Source of the DNA: CAZVJA01 sp964626885
Lineage (GTDB): Bacteria > Planctomycetota > Planctomycetia > Planctomycetales > Planctomycetaceae
Assembly: GCA_964626885.1 (NCBI GenBank)
Contig: CAZVJA010000155.1
Coordinates: forward strand, 1-12,494
DNA length: 12,494 bases
Direction: 5' to 3'
A model generated the notes under the pieces. The model did not search any database. It saw only the letters and a program-made list of their open reading frames with translations, and was not told the origin of the DNA. Positions 6,503 through 12,494 of the stretch are shown in pieces (within the stretch, counting starts at the first letter, position 1; each line of letters opens with the position of its first letter). Made by a program: the position numbers and the translations under genes.

Positions 6503-9500
6503 TCACCGCTTGAACAGTGACTTCAGGCGGGCCGTTCTCGATACCGGTGAAGTCGGTGGGGTTTCCGAAGTGGATGGTTCGGCTGGCGGAGCATCGTCGA
6601 GCATCTGGCTCCAGTAACTTTCGAGCAGGCGCAAGCAATCGGTGTAGCGTTTCTCGTCCCAGGCCAGCGTAATAGAGGAATAAACACGCGTCAGTTGTCG
6701 CAGATCCTCCTCAGACATCCGTTGCGGATGAGCCTCGACGTCGTCGATCCAGATCCGGCCCGGTCCGCGCATTTCGACCCGGACCTGCGTGTCGTCCCAA
6801 TGCTTCGCGGGAATACCGGTCACTTGAAATCGATACCGCCGCCAGCGCGTGTCGATATGGAAGTCGGCCTCTTGTCGGAAGACTTCTTCGCCGAGGGTGG
6901 CTTCAAATACCAATCGCACATCGGTGTCGTCGACGTCACTTCGCAACCAGAGATAGAGATCGACAATGCGATCGTCCTGAACAGGAAGCTTCGAGCTGAG
7001 AGACGCCCCGTCATCGCTGTCGGCAATCAGCAAGAGTGATGATTTTCCGGAGCGGGGATTGCTTTCGTCGAGGGTCCAGGCCGCGGCGTTTTCCACCGGC
7101 AATTTCCAGCCGGGCAGGAGGTCGCGCGACTCGGGGGAGGATTCGAAGCCGGGATTGGAGATCAACGCTTTCTGACGTGGACCAGATTTTTGAGCCGATT
7201 TGTTCGCGTCCGCAATCAGCTTTTCCAATCGCTGCACCCGGTCTTTCAGGGCAGTCAGTGCGGCTTCCGGAACTTTGACGGCGACTTCGTGCAGTCGTGC
7301 GTTCTCCTGTTCGATGACGAACGCCCACAGGCCGAATGCGGGAAGCGCCACGACGACCCGGCTTCCCCCCCGATCGTCGGACTCAAGCGGATATTCGGTT
7401 CCTCTGGGCAAGATCCGGCTGCGAGTTCCCGGCGCGCAGCTCCAACGCAATTGCACGTTGATCGGATCGGGGCATTCATTGACGACATAGCACCAGGTCT
7501 TGCCCTCCAGTCTCGCAAGCCGCACCACTGCCGGCTGTTGCTGTATTTCATCCAGATGGAATGGAACCGCCGGCAACGAGAGCAGGGTGTCGCGGATATC
7601 TCGTAACTGCGATTCCTGCCCCAGCGGAATCATCCATCCGCCGTCGAAAAGCACTTGAGCATCGTTCGAAGCCAAGGCGTGGATTATCGGTTCTCGGTTC
7701 TTCGGCCCGATGGGGGAATGATGCACGGCCAACCACGTCAGCGCCGGTTCCCACGGGGAGACTGCGTCGAATTCGGAGATCCGAAATTCACGCGGACGAC
7801 GGAACACGAGAACTCCCGGTTGACCAGCTTGAAATGCCCGGTCCAATGCAACGCTGTGGTTTGCCTGCTCATCCAACACATCGTCCGAAGGATGATCCGA
7901 CGACGCCGGAAGCACGGGACGCAACACCACCAACCGCGGCACATCGGCCAGCAGCTTGAAGTCGAGCCCGCGCGGCGGCAGAAGATCGGCGAAACTCTGT
8001 CGCGAGCGGATCGAGGTTTCCACCGTTTGTTCCGGTTCCGCGCTTTGCAAAACATTCGTCGCGGAAAGCACAAATCGAACATGCGGTCCGACGGATGTTA
8101 CCACTTCCGACATCCGTTGATAAAACCTGGCAAGCTCCCGACAGCGCCACTGCACCCAGCGAGTTCGTTCTTGACCGGTCAGGAAGTTATAGCGGGTGGC
8201 GAAACGCGCTTCACCCTCCGCGTTGGGAACCTGTATGCCGGTTTCCCGCTCGAAGCGCGACACGGTTTCGTCATCGTAGCCCCACTCCAGGTCGGGGAAT
8301 TGCATGTACCCGATGTTCGCAAGTTCGACTGCCACACCCTGAAACGCCGTATGGTCACGGTAGCGGGCAACAAGTTCCCGCACGATGTCGATCATCGCTT
8401 CCTGAACGCGCGGGTCGAGCGGATTGTAATACGGGGCCGTTCCTCGTACCGTGCCCCGCGCGGCCCGCCAACTGCGCCCGTCCCGTCCGATCAGCTCGAT
8501 TCCCCGTACCGCGTCGCCGCCGCGCCGCAATTCGGTTTCGAGCACCGGCAGCGGGCTTGCGAACTGCAATTCCGGTATGAGTGCCAATCCCTCGCGATCG
8601 AATAAGCGATACAGCAATTCAAGCACATCCTTGCGCACGGGGTCTTGCCCTGACGCAAGGAACGTACCGGTGTCATAACGGGGAGTCGGCGATAACAGAT
8701 CGCTTGGATAGATCGTACCGCCGTCGGACAAAACCGAAATCAGGGCACTGTTGCAGTTCTCATGCTGCAGATAGCGAATGAACCGTTCGCCCGCCGAATA
8801 GAATGTGACCCAGTCATCAAGACTCCGTCCACTCGGGCTGTCGTATGTCTCAGTCGCGCCGAAATTTTCTGGGATCAGCGGCTTATGAAGATAGGGGCCG
8901 ACAAGCCGCTGCTGTGACAACGGCAATGGAACCCGATCATTTTGTGTTGGAAGTGCTCCAAGTTCGATGACGTCCACCTTCGAGACATTCAGCGGACGGC
9001 CGGTTCCCATGTCGTGCAACAGCAGAATCGGCTCCCGAACTTTCGGCCAAAAAAGCAGTTCATGCGTCACGAACCGTTCGTCACCTTCGGCCGCCGTACT
9101 GCCGGCAGGGCTCGATTGGGAAGAGACTGTTACTCCAGAATCGAGGCCAATCGGCATCAATTGCGCCGCGGCGTTCGGCTCGAGGAGGCTGACGCCGATC
9201 CGCTGCGGTACTTCTCCCGTCATCGTGATGACAAGCCGATGTGGATGTTCGGGGGTTTTCACGTGCAGCTTGAATGCGCTCCACTCGACTTTCTGCTCGG
9301 CACCGGTTGTCAAATTCGTCACCTGACGCGGCGTAAATCCAAGCAATCGGCCGAGAGGCTCATTCATCTCGCGGAAGGAGCGTGGCTTCTCTAACTTGCG
9401 AAGCACTCCCGGACGTGAGGGTTCAAAGCTATCCACAATTCGGTCCCGCCGGCCGGAATCGAACGATACAAGCGGCAAGCGAGAAAGTACGACAAGCTGC

Positions 9501-10303
9501 AGCGCCCCGGTTTCGGTCCGCAACCCGCGTCCCAAAAGCGAGAAGTGCACGTCGTACACCCCTTCCTGCTGCGGTAACGGAATGTCGAGCGGAACAATCG
9601 ACGGAGCAGCCGCCTCAGCATTCAACGCGATGGACTGTGACCCACTGCCAAGAGTTGAGTCCGACCGGGCCGGTGTGAGCTTCCAATCGAATGTCGCGGC
9701 GGCGGCGCGGCCGACCGGACGCACATTGATCGCGACATCCGCCGTCAATCGTTCACCCGGATCGAACAGCAGATGCGGACGATCGAGTGTGACTGCAAGT
9801 GCGTCACCTGGAGCGCGACGCAGCGAGACCCGTGTGTCACTGTTGGCGAGAGTGAGGACGCGCGGCTCGGCGGACAACTCCCCAGGTCGAAATTCGAAAC
9901 GCCAACGTGCCGGTTCGCTTTTCGCGGCGGCTTTCGAATCGGCGGCCTGGAGCGTGATTGTCACGGGAGATTGCGGATCGCCGACAATCGTCGCGTCAAC
10001 ACCGTCGTACACTCCCGAACTAAATCGTTGCAAATAGAGGACGTGGCCGTCGATCCACATGCTACCCGGTACATCCGCTTCGAGGCCGAGCGCGGAGGGA
10101 TCCGAGAATTGCCCGTCGCGCGATTCCACGATACCGCTCCAGATGCGCGGTGCGCCACCGCTCCATTCGATGCGAAACCGCACCGGCTGGAGAGCCTCGG
10201 CGGCAATGACGGTTGCATTGCCAGCCAGACACACCAGCGAGACGGCGCTGCACAGCAGAATTAGTCGTGATGCGAAACGACTCATAGGATGGGTAGCCGA
10301 CAT
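6503..10303 (-). CDS. Very large secreted glycoside-hydrolase-like protein with C-terminal carbohydrate-binding-like domain
   Basis: The 1266-residue product is exported: residues 7-36 form a Sec signal peptide with basic start, hydrophobic LILLCSAVSLVCLAG (14-28) and an AAEA cleavage region. Residues about 38-450 look like several beta-sandwich segments. Residues about 500-760 resemble the TIM barrel of family-10-like glycosyl hydrolases (GHL10/YngK type): YYNPLDPRVQEAMIDIV (625-641), a strand GVAVELANIGY (656-666) with Glu660 where relatives have Asp, and WGYDDETVSRFE (674-685). A further mixed region reaches about 1000. A short coiled-coil stretch (about 1003-1035) leads to a jelly roll at 1046-1192 that opens with SNPGFE and ends with IWIDDVE, typical of carbohydrate-binding modules. 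Ser/Pro/Thr-rich sequence precedes the basic C terminus. The substrate is unknown and catalysis is unproven. The start is uncertain: ATG 10303 is the outermost, but ATG 10285 gives a more standard signal peptide, and neither has a clear Shine-Dalgarno. The gene stands alone and converges with the STAS-like gene. Confidence 0.85.
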   Translation of the reverse strand: MSATHPMSRFASRLILLCSAVSLVCLAGNATVIAAEALQPVRFRIEWSGGAPRIWSGIVESRDGQFSDPSALGLEADVPGSMWIDGHVLYLQRFSSGVYDGVDATIVGDPQSPVTITLQAADSKAAAKSEPARWRFEFRPGELSAEPRVLTLANSDTRVSLRRAPGDALAVTLDRPHLLFDPGERLTADVAINVRPVGRAAAATFDWKLTPARSDSTLGSGSQSIALNAEAAAPSIVPLDIPLPQQEGVYDVHFSLLGRGLRTETGALQLVVLSRLPLVSFDSGRRDRIVDSFEPSRPGVLRKLEKPRSFREMNEPLGRLLGFTPRQVTNLTTGAEQKVEWSAFKLHVKTPEHPHRLVITMTGEVPQRIGVSLLEPNAAAQLMPIGLDSGVTVSSQSSPAGSTAAEGDERFVTHELLFWPKVREPILLLHDMGTGRPLNVSKVDVIELGALPTQNDRVPLPLSQQRLVGPYLHKPLIPENFGATETYDSPSGRSLDDWVTFYSAGERFIRYLQHENCNSALISVLSDGGTIYPSDLLSPTPRYDTGTFLASGQDPVRKDVLELLYRLFDREGLALIPELQFASPLPVLETELRRGGDAVRGIELIGRDGRSWRAARGTVRGTAPYYNPLDPRVQEAMIDIVRELVARYRDHTAFQGVAVELANIGYMQFPDLEWGYDDETVSRFERETGIQVPNAEGEARFATRYNFLTGQERTRWVQWRCRELARFYQRMSEVVTSVGPHVRFVLSATNVLQSAEPEQTVETSIRSRQSFADLLPPRGLDFKLLADVPRLVVLRPVLPASSDHPSDDVLDEQANHSVALDRAFQAGQPGVLVFRRPREFRISEFDAVSPWEPALTWLAVHHSPIGPKNREPIIHALASNDAQVLFDGGWMIPLGQESQLRDIRDTLLSLPAVPFHLDEIQQQPAVVRLARLEGKTWCYVVNECPDPINVQLRWSCAPGTRSRILPRGTEYPLESDDRGGSRVVVALPAFGLWAFVIEQENARLHEVAVKVPEAALTALKDRVQRLEKLIADANKSAQKSGPRQKALISNPGFESSPESRDLLPGWKLPVENAAAWTLDESNPRSGKSSLLLIADSDDGASLSSKLPVQDDRIVDLYLWLRSDVDDTDVRLVFEATLGEEVFRQEADFHIDTRWRRYRFQVTGIPAKHWDDTQVRVEMRGPGRIWIDDVEAHPQRMSEEDLRQLTRVYSSITLAWDEKRYTDCLRLLESYWSQMLDDAPPAEPSTSETPPTSPVSRTARLKSLFKR

Positions 10304-10354
10304 CGCCGACCCGGCAGCACATCATGCATTGTGCCGGACCGAAACTCAGGACAC

Positions 10355-10380
10355 CCGGCGAGACATCTCACCGGTTTTTT
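10355..10380 (+). terminator. Weak terminator-like hairpin with T-run, plus strand
   Basis: CCGG (10355-10358) and CCGG (10371-10374) pair outside GAG/CTC with one mismatch and an ACAT loop, followed by six T residues (10375-10380). The stem is short, so the call is weak. No plus-strand gene precedes it, so it could only stop antisense transcripts running out of the back of the giant minus-strand gene, or it is chance. Confidence 0.3.
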
Positions 10381-10430
10381 AATGTTGGGGAAGTGAGTGG
10401 GAGAAAAGCAGAATGGAAATGCGAAAGCAG

Positions 10431-10445
10431 CCGCACGGAGTGCGG
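10431..10445. repeat. Perfect 6-bp inverted repeat in the leader of the giant secreted gene
   Basis: CCGCAC (10431-10436) and GTGCGG (10440-10445) flank a GGA triloop. The element lies between the candidate promoter at 10501-10528 and the start of the minus-strand gene, so it would be in that leader RNA. It could be an RNA hairpin or a protein-binding site; nothing in the sequence decides between them. Confidence 0.35.
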
Positions 10446-10500
10446 CGAGGAACGGTCAACGATGGTGATCAAAATGAGAGAATCGAGAGATGGGGCGGGG

Positions 10501-10528
10501 ATTATACCGGCGGGCCAGTTTGGGCCAA
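10501..10528 (-). promoter_or_regulatory. Candidate promoter of the giant secreted gene
   Basis: Read on the minus strand, TTGGCC (10528-10523) and a perfect TATAAT (10506-10501) are 16 nt apart. The -10 box matches the sigma70 consensus fully and the -35 box at four of six positions. The start would fall near 10494, giving a pyrimidine-rich leader of about 190 nt before the gene. Confidence 0.45.
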
Positions 10529-10650
10529 GAGCAATCCTCCCCCTCGTTGCATGGCTTGGGAAGCCCGCGGAATTAACCACAACGTCTAACGACCACGGCG
10601 GTTACCGAAGGTGTCCATTTATAAAGACTTGTATCACCTTGCCATTCTTC

Positions 10651-10673
10651 GGTGGGACGGTCCGTCGGGCACC
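10651..10673. repeat. Imperfect inverted repeat upstream of the LRR lipoprotein gene
   Basis: GACGG and CCGTC (10656-10660 and 10662-10666) flank a central T, and outer arms GGTG (10651-10654) and CACC (10670-10673) add further symmetry across a small asymmetric gap. It lies about 135 nt before the lipoprotein start. The dyad could be an operator, but no regulator gene is nearby and the symmetry may be accidental. Confidence 0.25.
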
Positions 10674-10807
10674 GCTTGGGGTATGTCGCACAGCTCGAGT
10701 CGAGACCTCTCTCTCTAAAATTGGGGGGTGAAATAGACCATTGCATCTCTTGCGCAACTCCAGTACGGTCAATACGTAGCAGCTTCTGATCCACCTGGAT
10801 TCTCACT

Positions 10808-11332
10808 ATGCGCTCTTATGCTGTCCTTCGGTTTGGCTTTGCCTCATTGGTCGCCGTCACTCTCATTGGCTGTAGCGGCAGCGATCCCCCGGAAACCAGC
10901 ACCGCAGCCGCTCAGTTGGTCTTTCAGCTAGGCGGCACGTTGCGCCTGGCGGGGAAGGTCAAGGACGTGAAATCGCCGGGGGAACTCCCGCCGCCGCCTT
11001 ATCAAATCGAGCGGATCAATTTGAACGAGTCGAAAGTGAAAGAGACGGATCTTCAGAAGCTGGCAGGCATGAAGAGCCTGCGAGCCCTCAGCCTGTATCG
11101 AGCCGACGTCGGTGACGAAGTGCTCCCGCACGTGGTCGCGATTCCCAACTTGCAGGAGTTGGAGCTGTCGTACACGCGAGTCACGGACAAAGGGCTCCTG
11201 CAATTGAAAGCCTTGCCCCGATTGCAGAAACTGTTTCTCTATGGCACATCCGGCGGCGCGTCCGGCAACGTCACCGATAATGGTGTTAAGACGCTGCAAG
11301 AGGAAATGCCGAGCCTCAAAGTTTTCCGCTGA
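10808..11332 (+). CDS. Leucine-rich-repeat lipoprotein
   Basis: The 174-residue product begins with a lipoprotein signal peptide: basic N terminus, hydrophobic FGFASLVAVTLI (9-20) and lipobox LIGC with Cys22 as the predicted lipidation site. A low-complexity linker (23-65) with a Pro-rich PPPP run leads to leucine-rich repeats of about 24 residues. Units are visible at about 67-90, 91-114, 115-138 and 139-170, with the recurring pattern L-x-x-L-x-L followed by T/R-V-T/G-D-x-G/V, for example LQELELSYTRVTDKGLLQLK (115-134). This spacing resembles the LRR_6/RNI-like repeats common in planctomycete surface proteins. It probably mediates protein contacts at a membrane; the partner is unknown. The start is fixed by the signal peptide, since only a weak GGA lies upstream. 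The DUF1080 gene follows 107 nt downstream on the same strand and may share its transcript. Confidence 0.82.
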   Translation: MRSYAVLRFGFASLVAVTLIGCSGSDPPETSTAAAQLVFQLGGTLRLAGKVKDVKSPGELPPPPYQIERINLNESKVKETDLQKLAGMKSLRALSLYRADVGDEVLPHVVAIPNLQELELSYTRVTDKGLLQLKALPRLQKLFLYGTSGGASGNVTDNGVKTLQEEMPSLKVFR

Positions 11333-11439
11333 TAGCGAACTAGGAAACGATTCCCGCGAGAGACGCCACTCAATAACGACGCAAGCCCTCGCCCGGATTC
11401 CTCGAATACCGATTCTCAATTCCCGTTTAGGATACAACC

Positions 11440-12312
11440 ATGCGGCGACGATTCGGCTACTGCTTTTTCCTCTCTTCCACTCTGGCTCTGTGCGCAGCGA
11501 TGTTCACGGCGAGCGCCCGATGCGAGGAAGGGAAGGAACCAAACCCGATCGTCCCGACCGACGGCGTCATCAAGCTGTTCAACGGCCACAACCTCGACGG
11601 CCTTTACACCTGGCTCAAAGACACGAAGTACGAGGATCCCCGAAAAGTCTTTACGGTCGAAGACGGAATGCTGCACATCTCCGGCGACGGGCTCGGCGCT
11701 GTCATCACCAAGAACGCCTATAAGGACTATCACCTCGTTGTCGAGTTCAAATGGGGAGAACGGACATGGCATAACCGCAAGAATTCGACGCGCGATTCCG
11801 GCTGCCTGGTACATTGTGTCGGGCCCGACGGCGCCTATGGCGGCATCTGGCCCCATTCGATTGAGGCCCAAATCATCGAAGGGGGGACCGGCGACATCAT
11901 CCTCGTGCGCGGCACCGACCCCGACGGCAAGCCGATGCCGATGTCCCTCACCGCCGAAGTCACCAAAGACCGCGACGGCGAGACGGTCTGGCACAAAGGG
12001 GGCGAGAAGCAGACCTTCCACTCCGGCCGCATCAACTGGTATGGCCGCGATCCCGACTGGAAGGACGAACTCGGCTTTCGCGGCAAGCAGGATGTCGAGA
12101 GCCCGGTCGGCCAGTGGACCCGCATGGATGTGATCTGCCACGGCGGGCACATTCAGATCCACGTCAACGGGGTGCCGGTGAACGAAGGCTTCGACGCCTC
12201 GCCCGGCGCGGGGAAGATTCTCATCCAGACGGAACTGGCGGAAATCTGGGTTCGCCGCTGGGAACTCTACCCGATCGGCAAAGCGCCGGCGTTCGAAAAG
12301 AAAGCGAACTGA
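11440..12312 (+). CDS. Secreted DUF1080 (3-keto-disaccharide hydrolase-like) protein
   Basis: The 290-residue product has a Sec signal peptide (about 1-26, ending ASA) and then one DUF1080 domain (PF06439), a concanavalin-like beta sandwich expanded in planctomycetes. Family hallmarks are the opening LFNGHNLDGLYTW (46-58), VEDGMLHISGDG (73-84), the central RDSGCLVHC (118-126), IEAQIIEGGTGDI (141-153), WTRMDVICHGGHIQIHVNGV (226-245) and the closing GKILIQTELAEIWVRRWELYPI (258-279), where most relatives have LQ-E-G-IEFRNI-L. Characterised members act on 3-keto-glycosides; others are annotated only by domain. The substrate here is unknown. About 45 residues between the core strands (180-225), rich in Gly, Trp and Asp, form an insertion in the sandwich that I recall in other planctomycete copies. 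ATG 11440 is supported by AGGA (11429-11432) 7 nt upstream. It likely acts outside the cytoplasmic membrane. Confidence 0.9.
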   Translation: MRRRFGYCFFLSSTLALCAAMFTASARCEEGKEPNPIVPTDGVIKLFNGHNLDGLYTWLKDTKYEDPRKVFTVEDGMLHISGDGLGAVITKNAYKDYHLVVEFKWGERTWHNRKNSTRDSGCLVHCVGPDGAYGGIWPHSIEAQIIEGGTGDIILVRGTDPDGKPMPMSLTAEVTKDRDGETVWHKGGEKQTFHSGRINWYGRDPDWKDELGFRGKQDVESPVGQWTRMDVICHGGHIQIHVNGVPVNEGFDASPGAGKILIQTELAEIWVRRWELYPIGKAPAFEKKAN

Positions 12313-12468
12313 CGGGCAACGTGCTGATCGGCCTTTAGCTTGCAATGAAATCACCTGACCGATTGAACTTCGGTTCTGTCTCGTTTTGTGCAAAGAATGG
12401 GAGTTGTTTAATGGGTGTAAGCCGCCTCCGGTGCCGTCCGCCGCGGCGTGGACTCCATGCTCTCTTCC

Positions 12469-12489
12469 GACTTTGGACTCCGGACTGAA
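12469..12489. repeat. Short heptad repeat tract (three GACTNNN units)
   Basis: Three consecutive 7-nt units, GACTTTG, GACTCCG and GACTGAA, end close to the right edge of the window, so the tract may continue beyond it. A further GACTCCA lies at 12451-12457. The tract is in non-coding DNA after the DUF1080 gene and has the same 7-nt period as the TCAGCNN tract at 6436-6456. Confidence 0.5.
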
Positions 12490-12494
12490 GAAAT

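Larger units (their letters stand above)
10304..10807. other. Divergent intergenic region between giant secreted gene and LRR lipoprotein gene
   Basis: This 504-nt stretch separates diverging genes and should hold both promoters. I see a candidate minus-strand promoter (10501-10528), three inverted repeats (10355-10374, 10431-10445, 10651-10673) and a strongly purine-rich plus strand at 10381-10430 (40 of 50 bases). No good plus-strand promoter was found; TTGCGC (10750-10755) with TACGTA (10773-10778) at 17 nt is the best-spaced pair but each box matches only half the consensus. A 135-codon plus frame at 10324-10731 has no ribosome binding site and no family-like sequence, so I do not call it a gene. 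Confidence 0.6.

Noticed and set aside
10324..10731. A 135-codon plus-strand open frame in the divergent intergenic region.
   Set aside because: No ribosome binding site, no recognisable composition of a real protein, and it spans a terminator-like hairpin and the opposite-strand promoter candidate.
12358..12385. A possible terminator after the DUF1080 gene (ACCGA and TCGGT arms around a 7-nt loop).
   Set aside because: The stem is only 5 bp and no T-run follows immediately; the first run of four T residues comes 8 nt later.

Overview
The window looks like a piece of a planctomycete (Planctomycetota) chromosome. The evidence is the mix of gene types: a dnaG-rpoD core pair beside a secreted DUF1080 protein, a leucine-rich-repeat lipoprotein, a very large signal-peptide-bearing glycosidase-like protein, and a STAS-like protein of a kind I associate with that phylum. 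The DNA is fairly GC-rich, GTG starts are used, and several genes lack a clear Shine-Dalgarno site. The phylum is an inference from gene content; no rRNA or other phylogenetic marker was compared.

Layout. Positions 1-574 hold no convincing gene but carry a plausible sigma70-type promoter and a leader hairpin for dnaG. Next comes the macromolecular-synthesis pair dnaG (575-2473) and rpoD (2497-4143), 23 nt apart, closed by a near-perfect intrinsic terminator (4152-4184). A separate unit then follows: a coiled-coil protein with a C4 zinc ribbon (4286-4993, COG1579/CT398 type) and, 21 nt later, a small conserved-looking protein of unknown function (5015-5473). After a 391-nt gap lies a STAS-like protein (5865-6305) with its own strong terminator (6388-6427).

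On the minus strand, convergent with the STAS gene, is a 1266-codon secreted protein (6503-10303). It has an N-terminal beta-rich region, a glycoside-hydrolase-like TIM-barrel region and a C-terminal carbohydrate-binding-like jelly roll. A 504-nt divergent intergenic region (10304-10807) separates it from two plus-strand genes: an LRR lipoprotein (10808-11332) and a secreted DUF1080 protein (11440-12312). The last 182 nt contain no gene.

How the parts fit. The left third is housekeeping: DNA replication priming, the primary sigma factor, and a zinc-ribbon coiled-coil protein whose relatives bind a sigma factor. The right half encodes envelope or exported proteins that fit polysaccharide handling, though substrates cannot be read from sequence. 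I see no CRISPR array, insertion sequence, phage gene, tRNA or rRNA. No clearly new multi-gene system stands out. The best leads are the giant secreted protein, the orphan STAS-like protein, the zinc-ribbon protein beside rpoD, and two short heptad-repeat tracts in non-coding DNA.
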